The notes: generated by a model from the letters alone, not told the origin. Positions 43,145-52,191 are shown, numbered from the stretch's first letter. The stretch: 64,000 nucleotides of DNA from Mesorhizobium atlanticum (GCF_003289965.1 NZ_QMBQ01000005.1:124001-188000), one strand, 5' to 3'. Program-made: numbers and translations.

Positions 43145-43678
43145 CTACCGCACCACCCTCACCACCGTCCTATCCGACAACAACGGAAGCAGCCTCCCCA
43201 TGGTCCGCGCCGTCACCGCGACACAGCCTTGCGTCGGCGTGAAACCTGGCCGCGCCAGATGGAAGAAGATCGCGCTGCCGCGCCCGCGCAAGCGCGGCGC
43301 GATGTTCCAGTCGAGCACCAGGCAGACATCGTAGAGCCGGTCGTCGCGCTTCATCCGCTCATGGCTCGCGCCATAGGGGATCTTCACCGGACGGTTGTAG
43401 TTGCGGTCATCCGGCACCTCGCACCAGCCGAGATCCGGACCGATCGGCGCCATCGGCAGCCTTGTCCTTCGCCCGCCCGCGAAATGATCGCCCCGGAAAT
43501 AGCCTGACAGGATGCGCATCGACGCCAGCGGCGTCGCGCCATCCCCTTCATGCTTGTTGGCGGCAATTCCGCTGCGCCCCAGGGCGCAGGGAAACACCGT
43601 TTTGCCGGCTTGCAGGAAGCCTTGCGCGGGGTTGCCGGGGCGCGCGCGCACCACCAAAACGCGCAAGCCTTTCGGCAA
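43145..43678 (-). CDS. L,D-transpeptidase (YkuD family)
   Basis: Peptidoglycan cross-linking L,D-transpeptidase domain, 177 residues. The catalytic motif is HLARPGFTPTQGCVAV (about residues 147-162), matching H-x(n)-R-G-x(n)-S/T-x-G-C with the nucleophilic Cys. RNYNRPVKIPYGASHERMKR is the family's second conserved block. The start is uncertain: a TTG at 43678 has GAGGCGG 7 bases upstream and is used here. A GTG at 43729 would add 17 basic residues (KRSYKKKGARNEAGAF) but has no ribosome-binding site. No signal peptide is seen with either start, which is unusual for an envelope enzyme. Confidence 0.85.
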   Translation of the reverse strand: MPKGLRVLVVRARPGNPAQGFLQAGKTVFPCALGRSGIAANKHEGDGATPLASMRILSGYFRGDHFAGGRRTRLPMAPIGPDLGWCEVPDDRNYNRPVKIPYGASHERMKRDDRLYDVCLVLDWNIAPRLRGRGSAIFFHLARPGFTPTQGCVAVTARTMGRLLPLLSDRTVVRVVR

Positions 43679-43827
43679 AAATGCGCCCGCCTCATTGCGC
43701 GCGCCTTTTTTCTTGTATGATCGTTTCACGGAACAAATCACTGTGATCGGCTGTTGCGCCGGTGAGCTTCCGCATAAATGGGGGGAGGTCAACTGAATAT
43801 TCTTTTTAAAACAACGGATTGATATCC

Positions 43828-44511
43828 ATGACATCACGCACCATCCTGATCGTCGATGACGACGACGACCTGCGCGCCACCCTGGTCGAGCAGTTGGCGC
43901 TCTACGAGGAATTCGACGTCCAGCAGGAATCGACTGCGGCAAAAGGCGTTGCCGCCGCGCGCAGCGGCGTCGTCGACCTGCTCATCATGGATGTTGGCCT
44001 GCCCGACATGGATGGCCGCGAGGCGGTGAAGATCCTGCGCAAAGGCGGCTACAAGGCGCCGATCATCATGCTGACCGGCCACGACACCGATTCAGACACG
44101 ATTTTAGGCCTCGAAGCCGGCGCCAACGACTATGTGACCAAGCCTTTCCGCTTCGCCGTGCTGCTCGCGCGCATCCGCGCCCAGCTTCGCCAGCATGAGC
44201 AGAGCGAGGACGCCACCTTCTCGGTCGGACCCTACACGTTCAAGCCCAGCCAGAAGCTACTGATCGATCCGCGCGGCGCCAAGGTGCGGCTGACCGAGAA
44301 GGAAGCCTCGATCATCAAATATCTCTATCGCGCCGACCAGAAGGTGGTGACGCGCGATGTGCTGCTGGAAGAGGTCTGGGGTTACAATTCCGGCGTCACC
44401 ACGCATACGCTGGAGACCCATGTCTACCGGTTGCGCCAGAAGATCGAGCGCGATCCTTCCAATGCCGAAATTCTTGTGACAGAAAGCGGCGGCTACAAGC
44501 TGGTTCCTTAA
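43828..44511 (+). CDS. OmpR-family response regulator, CenR-like
   Basis: 227 residues. Receiver domain: ILIVDDDDDLRATL (acidic pocket), LIMDVGLPDMDG (phosphoacceptor Asp near residue 54), ITMLTGHD-type switch region and YVTKPFRF (Lys about 104). Winged-helix output domain: RLTEKEASIIKYLY and TTHTLETHVYRLRQKIE. The sequence closely resembles my recollection of CenR/RzcR, an essential envelope regulator of alphaproteobacteria; that is a memory-based call. I use ATG 43828 rather than the TTG at 43819. No histidine kinase is adjacent, as expected for CenR, whose kinase is usually elsewhere. Confidence 0.92.
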   Translation: MTSRTILIVDDDDDLRATLVEQLALYEEFDVQQESTAAKGVAAARSGVVDLLIMDVGLPDMDGREAVKILRKGGYKAPIIMLTGHDTDSDTILGLEAGANDYVTKPFRFAVLLARIRAQLRQHEQSEDATFSVGPYTFKPSQKLLIDPRGAKVRLTEKEASIIKYLYRADQKVVTRDVLLEEVWGYNSGVTTHTLETHVYRLRQKIERDPSNAEILVTESGGYKLVP

Positions 44512-44527
44512 ACATTTCATGATCTAA

Positions 44528-44607
44528 GCAATTCCAGGAAAAGTACGAAACGGTTGAGCTTGGCGGCTTCGCCGTAGCCTTCGGTCCGGAATTGAGCCAA
44601 AAGAGAT
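44528..44607. repeat. Repeat family A, copy 4 (with internal insertion)
   Basis: GCAATTCCAGGAAAAGTACG-AAACGG is followed by a 25-base insertion containing GCGGCTTCGCCG before the expected TCGGTCCGGAATTG end. It lies 17 bases after the CenR-like gene. Confidence 0.7.
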
Positions 44608-44773
44608 TGAGCGGTCGGGCGGGACCGCTTCGGGTACGATCCTGGTGCTGGAGGGTGATGGATCGGCTCGTTGCACGCGTCGCACGATGCATGGTGGAGC
44701 GCTTCCCGCGCGCCCAGGAGGGCGCGCCGCTCCAAAGGAGGGACTGGACTGACCGCTCGGGGACACAGCTAGG

Positions 44774-45229
44774 ATGGCGCTGGATGACGACATCCGCATC
44801 CTGTCCAGTGTGAAGCTTTTCCAGGGCTTCACGCAGGAACAGCTGCGCCTGCTCGCCTTCGGCGCCGAGACCACCGTGCTGCAGGCCGACCATAAGCTCT
44901 ACCGCGAGGATGATGTCGCCGACTCTGCCTACATCGTGGTCAGCGGCTTGATCACGCTTTATCGGGAGCTTGGGGGCGAACGCGTCCCGATCGGCACTGC
45001 GGGTCCGGGCACCATGCTGAGCGAACTGGCGCTGATCGCCGACACCAACCGGCTGACCAGCGCCTCCGCCGCGGTCGATTCGGAAGTGATCCGATTGAGC
45101 CGCAAGATGTTCCACCGAATCCTGGAAGAATATCCGGAGATCGCGGTCCTGTTGCATGAGCGCATCCTGGAGGAATTCCAGCAGATGATCGCCCGCATCG
45201 AGGAACTGGCGCCAAGGTTTACGGGGTAG
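44774..45229 (+). CDS. Cyclic nucleotide-binding domain protein (CRP-like, no HTH)
   Basis: 151 residues that are almost entirely a CRP-type cyclic nucleotide-binding beta-roll (about residues 10-125: LFQGFTQEQLRLLAFGAE, YIVVSGLITLYRE, PGTMLSELALIADTNRLTSA) with a C-terminal dimerisation helix. The phosphate-binding cassette is altered: GTMLSELALI replaces the classic G-E-x-x-x-x-R pattern with the Arg in a later position (NRLTSAS). There is no helix-turn-helix, so it is not a classic transcription factor and may act by protein contact. Its start overlaps no other gene; AGG just before the ATG is the only ribosome-binding hint. Confidence 0.88.
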   Translation: MALDDDIRILSSVKLFQGFTQEQLRLLAFGAETTVLQADHKLYREDDVADSAYIVVSGLITLYRELGGERVPIGTAGPGTMLSELALIADTNRLTSASAAVDSEVIRLSRKMFHRILEEYPEIAVLLHERILEEFQQMIARIEELAPRFTG

Positions 45230-45251
45230 GCGCCGCCGGAAGGCGGGCTGA

Positions 45252-45372
45252 GATTCAGGTCAGGCCGAGTCGAAAATGGTGGCTTCCGAGAACCGGAGCG
45301 GAGCGTACTTGAAGTACGTGAGCACCGGAAGCGGAGGAAGCCGCCATTTGCAGTCCGGCCTCACCTGAATAT
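45252..45372. repeat. Repeat family B, copy 2 (short form)
   Basis: GATTCAGGTCAGGCCGAG...GGCCTCACCTGAATATC. The apex is CGTACTT-G-AAGTACG (45304-45318), a perfect palindrome. Outer stem: GGCTTCC (from 45281) with GGAAGCC. It lies between the convergent CNB-domain and xthA genes, ending about 10 bases from the xthA stop. Confidence 0.85.
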
Positions 45373-45381
45373 CGGCCCGCC

Positions 45382-46188
45382 CTAATCCAGGTCGAACCGC
45401 GCTATAACCGGCACATGGTCGGACGGCTTTTCCCAGCCGCGCGCCTCCTGCAGGATCTCGTAGCCCTTGAAGCTCGGCACCAGATTGGCGGAGGACCAGA
45501 TATGGTCGAGGCGGCGGCCGCGGTTCGACGCCTCCCAGTCCTTCGCGCGATAGCTCCACCAGGTGTAGAGTTTCTGCTCGGCGGGCACGTTGAGCCGCAT
45601 AAGGTCGACCCAGCCGCCGGCCTTGCGCATCGCCTCGAAATTTGTCGTCTCGGCCGGCGTGTGGCTGACGACGTTGAGCAACTGCTTGTGCGACCAGACG
45701 TCATGCTCTAGCGGTGCGATGTTCAGGTCGCCGACCAGGATCGACGCGGATAGCTCGTCCTCGCTCGCCGGCACGGAGTTCATCTCGTAAACGAAATCGA
45801 GCTTGTGCCGGAATTTGCGGTTGATCTCCGGGTCCGGCTCGTCGCCGCCGGCCGGCACATAGAAGTTATGCACCAGCACCGATTTGCCGCCCGCCTGGAC
45901 CCTGACCGACAGATGCCGGCTGTCGTCGATTTCGCAGAAGCGCCGCTTCTCGACCAGCTCGATCGGCCGGCGCGCCACGGTGGCCACGCCGTGATAGCCC
46001 TTCTGGCCGTGGAACAGGATGTGCTCGTAGCCCGCCTTGCGGAAGGCCTTCTCCGGGAAGAGCTCGTCCGGCACCTTGGTTTCCTGCAGGCAGAGCACGT
46101 CGGGCGCGTGCTCCTTCAGCAGCCGCTCGACGATCGGCATGCGCAGGCGCACGGAGTTGATGTTCCAGGTGGCGATGGTGAAAGGCAT
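45382..46188 (-). CDS. xthA: Exodeoxyribonuclease III
   Basis: AP endonuclease / 3'-5' exonuclease of base-excision repair, 268 residues from ATG 46188 (MPFTIATWNINSVRLR). Catalytic landmarks: ATWNINS (Asn 9 region), CLQETKVPDE (metal Glu about 36), VHNFYVPAGGDEPD, VGDLNIAP (about residues 157-164), RRLDHIW and SDHVPVIARF (catalytic His about 259). All intact. Its 3' end is next to a repeat-B copy. Confidence 0.96.
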   Translation of the reverse strand: MPFTIATWNINSVRLRMPIVERLLKEHAPDVLCLQETKVPDELFPEKAFRKAGYEHILFHGQKGYHGVATVARRPIELVEKRRFCEIDDSRHLSVRVQAGGKSVLVHNFYVPAGGDEPDPEINRKFRHKLDFVYEMNSVPASEDELSASILVGDLNIAPLEHDVWSHKQLLNVVSHTPAETTNFEAMRKAGGWVDLMRLNVPAEQKLYTWWSYRAKDWEASNRGRRLDHIWSSANLVPSFKGYEILQEARGWEKPSDHVPVIARFDLD

Positions 46189-46283
46189 GCGGCGAGGTCC
46201 GGAAAGGAAACGCCGAACTAGTGCCAGCCGGGCGCGTGAAAGACAAGCCAACCTTGCAGCGGCTATCTTGGCCCAGCGGCCCT

Positions 46284-46495
46284 GATTCAGGTCAGGCCGA
46301 GCCGGAGTCGAAGACGGGCGCGAAGCGACCAAACAAGGTGGGTTCCGAGAACCGGCCTACGCCGGCCGTAGCCTTCAAGGAGAGGAGACACCTGTGAGGG
46401 CTTCGGCCGGCGAAGGCCGGAGCGGAGCGTACTTTTCGTACGTGAGCACCGGAAGCGCAGGAAGCCGCCATTTGCAGGCCGGCCTCACCTGAATC
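46284..46495. repeat. Repeat family B, copy 3 (long form)
   Basis: GATTCAGGTCAGGCCGAG at the left, GGCCTCACCTGAATC at the right. The apex hairpin CGTACTTTTCGTACG is at 46428-46442, with additional GC hairpins (CCGGCCTACGCCGGCCG; CTTCGGCCGGCGAAGG). The last base (46495) is also the first base of the complement of the LolA-like gene's TAG stop. Confidence 0.85.
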
Positions 46496-47163
46496 TACCG
46501 GGTCTTCGTATTCAGCTCGCGGTTCGCCGTATAGTCGATCGCGAACGTGTCGGGCGGGAAGCTGACGCCTTCCTTGGTGTTGAAGATCATCACCGTGGTG
46601 TCTTTCCCTTGAGCGTCAGTGATCGTCCACTGGCGCAGATCATAGGTCTTCGGGTCGAACATCATGGTGATCATCGCATTGCCGAAGACCGACTTGTCGG
46701 AAAGCTTGATCGTGGTGAGGTCGTCCTCTTCCTTGACGGCCTTGACGCGCCCGCCCGAGAGGTCGATCCGGTCGTCGAGCAGCAGTTTCAGCGGTGTCTT
46801 CGACAGCGGGTAGAGATCGGATGTGTTGAGCTTCTTGTTTAGGATCACCACCGACTTGCCGTCGGAGATGACGCGGAAGTTCGACGAACCATCATAGTTG
46901 AAGCGGATCTTGCCCGGACGCTCCAGGAAGAACTTGCCGCCGGTCTGCTCGCCTTTCGGGCCGAACTGCACGAACTCGCCGCTCATCGACTTCACCGAGG
47001 AGAAATGATCGGCGATCTTCTGCGCCGCCGGCGGCACCGCCGCCTGCGCGGCCGCCACAAGCTGGTAGCCGGGCACAAGGTTGAGAGCGGCAGCTCCGCC
47101 AAGCATCAAGCCGAGGCCGAGGAGTTGGCGGCGGGTGATGGCGAATTCGGTTTGGGTCTTCAT
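46495..47163 (-). CDS. LolA-like outer-membrane lipoprotein carrier domain protein
   Basis: 222 residues from ATG 47163. The N-terminal segment TRRQLLGLGLMLGGAAALN contains a twin-Arg followed by a hydrophobic stretch, so export through Tat (or Sec) is likely. The LolA-like beta-barrel starts near residue 45: HFSSVKSMSGEFVQFGPKGE, FFLERPGKIRFNYD, VVILNKKLNTSDLYPLSKTPL are the family's strands. It would shuttle lipoproteins across the periplasm. LolB is not recognised in the window. It lies between two repeat-B copies and upstream of ftsK's 3' end; probably co-directional with ftsK. Confidence 0.88.
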   Translation of the reverse strand: MKTQTEFAITRRQLLGLGLMLGGAAALNLVPGYQLVAAAQAAVPPAAQKIADHFSSVKSMSGEFVQFGPKGEQTGGKFFLERPGKIRFNYDGSSNFRVISDGKSVVILNKKLNTSDLYPLSKTPLKLLLDDRIDLSGGRVKAVKEEDDLTTIKLSDKSVFGNAMITMMFDPKTYDLRQWTITDAQGKDTTVMIFNTKEGVSFPPDTFAIDYTANRELNTKTR

Positions 47164-47318
47164 GCCGGTCACTTCCTGTGATTCGTGTCGTGGCAGTATC
47201 TGGACTCCCACTAGGGCCTAAGTTTGGCGGGTGCGCGACAACTTCGCACAAACGCGCCAGACGATTTCCGGTTGCCTGCCGACCCGGTTGGCACGTCGGC
47301 GGGCCAAGAGTTTACCGA

Positions 47319-47350
47319 GATTCAGGTCAGGCCGGCCCCCCCTGAATATC
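47319..47350. repeat. Repeat family B, copy 4 (32-base remnant)
   Basis: Only the two ends survive: GATTCAGGTCAGGCC joined directly to a shortened GGCC...CCTGAATATC. The whole interior is missing, as expected for a deletion between the terminal inverted repeats. It ends 8 bases before the ftsK stop. Confidence 0.7.
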
Positions 47351-47358
47351 GACAAATC

Positions 47359-50034
47359 CTAGAACTTGTCGTCCTCCGTCGGCACCAGAATCTCGCGTTT
47401 GCCGGCATGGTTGGCCGGGCCGACAATGCCTTCCTTCTCCATCTTCTCGATGATCGAGGCGGCGCGGTTGTAGCCGATGCCGAGCCGCCGCTGGATGTAG
47501 CTGGTCGATGCCTTGCCGTCGCGCAGCACCACCGCCACCGCCTGGTCGTAAGGATCGTCGGAATCCTCGAAATTGCCGCCGCCACCGCCGCCGGAACCAC
47601 CCTTGCCGGACGGACCGTCCTCGTCCTCTTCCTCGTCGTCCTCCGTGATGGCGTCGAGATATTCCGGCACGCCCTGCAGTTTGAGATGCGCGACGATCCG
47701 CTCGACCTCGTCGTCCGAGACGAACGGACCGTGGACGCGCTGGATGCGCCCGCCGCCGGCCATGTAGAGCATGTCGCCCATGCCGAGCAGTTGCTCTGCG
47801 CCCTGCTCGCCGAGGATCGTGCGGCTGTCGATCTTCGACGTCACCTGGAAGGAGATGCGGGTCGGGAAATTGGCCTTGATGGTGCCGGTGATGACGTCGA
47901 CCGAGGGGCGTTGCGTGGCCATGATGACATGGATGCCGGCGGCGCGCGCCATCTGCGCCAGGCGCTGCACCGCGCCTTCGATATCCTTGCCGGCCACCAT
48001 CATCAGGTCGGCCATCTCGTCGATGATGACCACGATATAGGGCATCGGCTCGAGATCGAGGTCCTCGGTCTCGTAGATCGCCTCGCCGGTCTGGCGGTCG
48101 AAGCCGGTCTGCACCGTACGCGAGATCTTCTCGCCCTTTTTCTCCGCTTGCTGAACGCGTGCGTTAAAACCGTCAATGTTGCGCACGCCGACCTTGGACA
48201 TCTTGCGGTAGCGGTCCTCCATCTCGCGCACGGTCCATTTCAGCGCCACCACCGCCTTTTTCGGATCGGTGACGACCGGCGTCAAAAGATGCGGGATGCC
48301 GTCATAGACCGAGAGCTCGAGCATCTTCGGATCGATCATGATCAGCCGGCATTCCTGCGGGGTCAGCCGGTAGAGCAGCGACAGGATCATCGTGTTGATG
48401 GCGACCGACTTGCCCGAGCCGGTGGTGCCGGCGACCAGCACGTGCGGCATCTTGGCGATGTCGACGATGACGGCCTCGCCGTTGATGGTCTTGCCGAGCG
48501 CCAGCGCCAGCTTCGCCTTGGTCGTCTCGAAGTCGCGGCTGGCCATGATCTCCCTGAGATAGACCGTCTCGCGCTTGGCGTTCGGCAGTTCGATGCCGAT
48601 GGCGTTGCGGCCGGGCACCACCGCGACGCGGCAGGCGATCGCGCTCATCGAGCGCGCGATATCGTCGGACAGGCCGATGACGCGCGAGGACTTGATGCCG
48701 GGCGCCGGCTCCAGCTCGTAGAGCGTCACGACCGGACCGGGGCGGACATGGATGATCTCGCCCTTGACGCCGAAATCCTCCAGCACGCCTTCGAGCAGAC
48801 GGGCGTTCTGCTCCAGCGCGTCCTTCGACAGGCTTGGATCCTTGGCGACGTTCTTCGGCTCGGACAGGAAATGCAGCGACGGCATCTCGAACGTGTCGGA
48901 GCCGATCAGCGAGGTCTGCGCTTCGCGCTGGACACGGGCGCCCGGCACCGGCCGCGCCGCCGGCGCCTCGACGCGGGTCGCGGCATCGGAGCGGAAGTTC
49001 CGCACCTTGGCCGCCGCGCCGCGCCGCGGGGCGGGCGCCTCATCATCGAAGTCGTCGAGATCGACGTCCTCGTCCTGATCGTCGTCGAAAAAATCCTGGT
49101 CCGCCGGATCGACCGAGGCGCTGCGGTCATTGACCATGGCGGCGAAGAATTCCGGCTCGACACGGGCGCGGCCGCCCGGGCTCACCCGGCTTTCGGCGAA
49201 TTCGGCCGATTCGACGCGCTCGGCGGCGCGCCGCCAGGCGCTGGCCTTGGGCTCCATCGGCGGCTCGAACTCATCGCGCTCCCGCCTGCGGCGCGCTGCG
49301 CGGCGGTGCAGGAAGGCGCGGAACGACAGCCACCAGTGGGTGACGGCGCCGAGCGCGAGTATTCCCTCATCGCCCTCGTCCTCATCCTCGTCGAACAGCA
49401 TCTCGTCCTGCTCGCGCGGATCGGGCGCGGCGGTGCGCTCCATGACGGCGAAGCCGTTCTTGCGTGCGATCAGCGCCGAGCCATAGGCAAACAGCCACAA
49501 CATCGGCGCGGCGAGGACGACCGCGATGATGCTGGCGAAAAGTCCTTTCGGATAGCCGCCGACCGCGATACCCGGGATCTTCAGCACCATATCGCCGAAG
49601 ACGCCGCCGAGTCCGGTCGGCAGCGGCCAGGTGTTGGGCGGCGTCACGCAGCCGGCGATAGCCGCGGCCAGAAGCGCGAAGCCGAACCAGGCGAAGCCGC
49701 GCTTGGGCAATTTGTCGACGCCGCGCGCGGTGAAGAGCAGAAAGCCCCAGATCACCGCCGGAACCAGCCCGGCGACGGCGGCAAGGCCGAAGAACTGCAT
49801 GGCAAGGTCGGAGAACACAGCACCCGCATAACCCATGGCGTTGGTGACGACGTTGCTGGTGGCGTGCGAGAAGCTTGGGTCGGCAACGTTCCACGTGGCC
49901 AGGGCCGCGATGCCGAAGGCGGTAAACAGGAACAGCCCGGCGCCGACCAGCCGCACGACCTGGCGTCGCGCGAATGCCTGGATGCCGTGCCCCGTATCGG
50001 TCAGCGCGAGCGGTGCTGAAGCGCCTGAACGCAT
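47359..50034 (-). CDS. ftsK: DNA translocase FtsK
   Basis: 891 residues from ATG 50034 behind GGGGAAGAGG. Four membrane helices lie within about residues 22-190 and anchor it at the septum. An acidic linker (about residues 190-400, runs such as EDEDEGDEG) precedes the motor. Walker A is [13 protein letters not shown] (about residues 535-547) and Walker B is [13 protein letters not shown] (about residue 670). A C-terminal winged-helix gamma domain ([20 protein letters not shown] to the end) reads KOPS. It pumps the chromosome terminus apart at division. A CtrA-type box precedes it. Confidence 0.97.
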   Translation of the reverse strand: MRSGASAPLALTDTGHGIQAFARRQVVRLVGAGLFLFTAFGIAALATWNVADPSFSHATSNVVTNAMGYAGAVFSDLAMQFFGLAAVAGLVPAVIWGFLLFTARGVDKLPKRGFAWFGFALLAAAIAGCVTPPNTWPLPTGLGGVFGDMVLKIPGIAVGGYPKGLFASIIAVVLAAPMLWLFAYGSALIARKNGFAVMERTAAPDPREQDEMLFDEDEDEGDEGILALGAVTHWWLSFRAFLHRRAARRRRERDEFEPPMEPKASAWRRAAERVESAEFAESRVSPGGRARVEPEFFAAMVNDRSASVDPADQDFFDDDQDEDVDLDDFDDEAPAPRRGAAAKVRNFRSDAATRVEAPAARPVPGARVQREAQTSLIGSDTFEMPSLHFLSEPKNVAKDPSLSKDALEQNARLLEGVLEDFGVKGEIIHVRPGPVVTLYELEPAPGIKSSRVIGLSDDIARSMSAIACRVAVVPGRNAIGIELPNAKRETVYLREIMASRDFETTKAKLALALGKTINGEAVIVDIAKMPHVLVAGTTGSGKSVAINTMILSLLYRLTPQECRLIMIDPKMLELSVYDGIPHLLTPVVTDPKKAVVALKWTVREMEDRYRKMSKVGVRNIDGFNARVQQAEKKGEKISRTVQTGFDRQTGEAIYETEDLDLEPMPYIVVIIDEMADLMMVAGKDIEGAVQRLAQMARAAGIHVIMATQRPSVDVITGTIKANFPTRISFQVTSKIDSRTILGEQGAEQLLGMGDMLYMAGGGRIQRVHGPFVSDDEVERIVAHLKLQGVPEYLDAITEDDEEEDEDGPSGKGGSGGGGGGNFEDSDDPYDQAVAVVLRDGKASTSYIQRRLGIGYNRAASIIEKMEKEGIVGPANHAGKREILVPTEDDKF

Positions 50035-50114
50035 GCCTCTTCCCCGTGATCGTTGCCTGGCCGGGCGCTTGGCGCACCCCGGCAGATTCGATCGCCACAC
50101 TATCGGGGGGAAGG

Positions 50115-50129
50115 TTAAGGCCGCATTAA
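50115..50129. promoter_or_regulatory. Candidate CtrA-binding box upstream of ftsK
   Basis: TTAAGGCCGCATTAA fits TTAA-N7-TTAA exactly and is followed by CC. It lies 81-95 bases upstream of the ftsK ATG. CtrA is the master cell-cycle regulator of alphaproteobacteria, and division genes are among its targets. Confidence 0.6.
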
Positions 50130-50160
50130 CCATGGCCTTTTACCGAACTTCATCTGCAAC

Positions 50161-50193
50161 AAAGGATGGCGGGCTCGCGGCCCGCCATCCTTT
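50161..50193 (-). terminator. Hairpin terminator after the small exported-protein gene
   Basis: AAAGGATGGCGGGC (50161-50174) and GCCCGCCATCCTTT (50180-50193) form a perfect 14-bp stem with a 5-base loop. On the minus strand it is followed by GTTGC, so the U-run is short (TTTG-TT). It lies 50 bases past the stop of the gene at 50243. Confidence 0.55.
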
Positions 50194-50242
50194 GCGCAAA
50201 CGGTGAGACGATCAGGTCCTTGCGGAGCCCGATCCTCGGCGA

Positions 50243-50521
50243 TCACTTGTTGGCGCCGCCATATGCCATCAGAGTGGCGCAGAATTCGGCGTGAGGCTTG
50301 CTCATCGCCGCGTCCTGGCACTCCTTCATCATCTTGTCCTGCTTGTCCTTTGGCGTCGCCGCCCAAGCCGCCTTGAAGTCGGCTTCCGGTTTCATGGTCT
50401 TCATGCTGGAATCGGTGAAGAACGGAGCCATGTTGTCCGGCTCATCGAGAGCACCGGCAAGTGCAACGCCGCTGATCATCGAAAGAGCCATGGCTCCGAG
50501 GAAGATGTTCTTGATGTTCAT
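50243..50521 (-). CDS. Small exported protein, unknown function
   Basis: 92 residues from ATG 50521. Residues 1-22 (NIFLGAMALSMISGVALA) are a signal peptide. The mature part has a short helical region (DFKAAWAATPKDKQDKMMKE) and two Cys (in ECQDAAM and FCATLM) that could form a disulfide. GAGGGAA lies upstream of the start. Flanked by terminators and the ftsK promoter region, it appears to be monocistronic. No family recognised. Confidence 0.75.
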   Translation of the reverse strand: MNIKNIFLGAMALSMISGVALAGALDEPDNMAPFFTDSSMKTMKPEADFKAAWAATPKDKQDKMMKECQDAAMSKPHAEFCATLMAYGGANK

Positions 50522-50655
50522 CAGGTGGTTCCTTCCCTCTTGTTTGGCGAGCGCCTTGATGACGCTCGCAATCCAAGTACGGAACCTGGCGGGCCAATGT
50601 TTCACGCAGGCGCGATCAAGTGAACGTGATCGAAAAGCCTTGGATGGCCGCCTGA

Positions 50656-50690
50656 CAAAAAAGGAGGCCCGGAAGGGTGTTCCGGGCCTC
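50656..50690 (-). terminator. Intrinsic terminator of the glnK-amtB operon
   Basis: On the minus strand GAGGCCCGGAA pairs perfectly with TTCCGGGCCTC (50690-50664; 11-bp stem, 5-base loop) and is followed by a T-rich run (CCTTTTTTG). It lies about 150 bases past the amtB stop. Confidence 0.85.
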
Positions 50691-50776
50691 AAGGCGTGAG
50701 CCCCTTTCGAGAGCGTCACGACGGGATCTTGGGAGGAATTCGGGGCCGGCGGGAGGAGGATCCGCCGGCCCTCGGG

Positions 50777-50813
50777 GCAATTCCAGGAAAAGTGTGAAAC
50801 CTTCCGGAATTGC
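50777..50813. repeat. Repeat family A, copy 5 (shortened)
   Basis: GCAATTCCAGGAAAAGTGTG then AAACCTTCCGGAATTGC: the first hairpin with part of its loop deleted and no second hairpin. It sits between the amtB stop and the operon terminator, so it would be in the 3' untranslated RNA. Confidence 0.75.
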
Positions 50814-50838
50814 GCCCTGGTAAGGGGCAAAGGCAGCC

Positions 50839-52191
50839 TTACGGCACCACTTCGCCGTGCTGGGTGACGTCGAGACCTTCGACCTCTTCCTGGGTGGACG
50901 GACGCAGGCCGACCAGCGCCTTGACGATGTAGAGGATCACGAAGGTGGCGATCGCCGTCCACAGGATGGTGAAGATGATGCCGTAGATCTGCTTGCCGAC
51001 CGAAGCATCCTTGCCGAGCGCGTTGATCGCCGGATCGGCGAGCGCGCCGGTGAGCAGGGCGCCGACGATACCGCCGATACCATGCACTCCGAAGGCATCG
51101 AGCGAGTCGTCATAGCCGAGCGCATGCTTGAGCTTGACCGCCGACAGGTAGCAGATGACGCCGGCGAGGATGCCGACGATGAAGGCGCCGGTCGGGTTGA
51201 CGAAACCGGAAGCCGGCGTCACCGCGACGAGGCCGGCGACCGCGCCCGAGATGATGCCGAGCACCGAAGGCTTCTTGGCGACGATCCATTCGGCGAACAT
51301 CCAGGCGAGCGCCGCGGCGGCGGTGGCGACCTGCGTGTTCATCATCGCGGCGCCGGCGAGGCCGTCGGCCGCCAGTTCCGAACCGGCGTTGAAGCCGAAC
51401 CAGCCGACCCACAGCAGCGAGGCGCCGATCACCGAATAGACGAGATTGTGCGGCGCCATGTTGGTGGTGCCGTAGCCTTCGCGCTTGCCCAGCACCAGTG
51501 CGCAGACCAGACCCGCGACACCGGCGTTGATGTGGACGACCGTGCCGCCGGCGAAGTCGAGCACACCGGCAGCGCCGAGGAAGCCGCCGCCCCACACCCA
51601 GTGCGCGATCGGCGCGTAGACGAACACCAGCCACAGGCCCATGAAGAGCAGCAGCGCCGAGAATTTCATGCGCTCGGCGAAGGCGCCGGCGATCAGCGCC
51701 GGCGTGATGATTGCGAAGGTCATCTGGAACATCGAGAAGACGAATTCAGGAATGTTCGAGACACCCGGCAGCCAAAGCGTCGTGACGGTGATGCCGTGGT
51801 GGAAGAAGCGCGAGAAGCCGCCGATATAGGCATTCATTGATGCCGATTCATTGGTGGTGAAGGCGAGCGAATAGCCGAACATGAACCACAGCACCGTCAC
51901 TAGGCAGGTGATGGCGAAGCTCTGCATGATGGTGGCGAGCACGTTCTTCTTGCGCACCATGCCGCCGTAGAACAGCGCCAGGCCCGGAATGGTCATCATC
52001 AGCACCAGCGCCGTCGAGGTCAGCATCCAGGCGGTATTGCCGGTGTCGAGAACCGGGGTCGGCGCGGCGGGTGCCGCAGGCGCCGCCGCCGGAGCAGCCT
52101 CCTGCGCGAAGGCGGCGGCGGTGCTCAGCGCTACGAGAGCGAGCGAAGCGGCCGCGCGTCCCGTCGTCTTCAAGGTGGAAGGAATATTCAT
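50839..52191 (-). CDS. amtB: Ammonium transporter
   Basis: 450-residue Amt/Mep/Rh channel for NH4+/NH3. The N-terminal 25 residues are a signal sequence (SLALVALSTAAAFA), then an Ala/Pro-rich spacer, then 11 membrane helices. Family marks: LALFYGGMVRKKN, PIAHWVWGGGFLG and DAFGVHGIGGIVGALLTG with the twin pore histidines. The cytoplasmic tail is STQEEVEGLDVTQHGE, a typical GlnK-binding end. It lies 31 bases after glnK in the classic nitrogen-regulated glnK-amtB operon. Confidence 0.97.
   Translation of the reverse strand: MNIPSTLKTTGRAAASLALVALSTAAAFAQEAAPAAAPAAPAAPTPVLDTGNTAWMLTSTALVLMMTIPGLALFYGGMVRKKNVLATIMQSFAITCLVTVLWFMFGYSLAFTTNESASMNAYIGGFSRFFHHGITVTTLWLPGVSNIPEFVFSMFQMTFAIITPALIAGAFAERMKFSALLLFMGLWLVFVYAPIAHWVWGGGFLGAAGVLDFAGGTVVHINAGVAGLVCALVLGKREGYGTTNMAPHNLVYSVIGASLLWVGWFGFNAGSELAADGLAGAAMMNTQVATAAAALAWMFAEWIVAKKPSVLGIISGAVAGLVAVTPASGFVNPTGAFIVGILAGVICYLSAVKLKHALGYDDSLDAFGVHGIGGIVGALLTGALADPAINALGKDASVGKQIYGIIFTILWTAIATFVILYIVKALVGLRPSTQEEVEGLDVTQHGEVVP

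Larger units (their letters stand above)
50522..50838. other. Intergenic region between amtB and the small exported-protein gene
   Basis: 317 bases without a gene. It carries the promoter side of the small exported-protein gene (50522-50600), the amtB terminator (50656-50690) and repeat-A copy 5 (50777-50813). Nothing else is recognisable. Confidence 0.6.

Noticed and set aside
42923-46495. Clustered repeats that could suggest a CRISPR array
   Set aside because: The copies are hundreds of bases to kilobases apart, palindromic, of unequal length, and separated by ordinary genes; there is no regular spacer and no cas gene.
47224-50019. 931-codon plus-strand open frame opposite ftsK
   Set aside because: Shadow of the ftsK codon bias; no motif and no ribosome-binding site.
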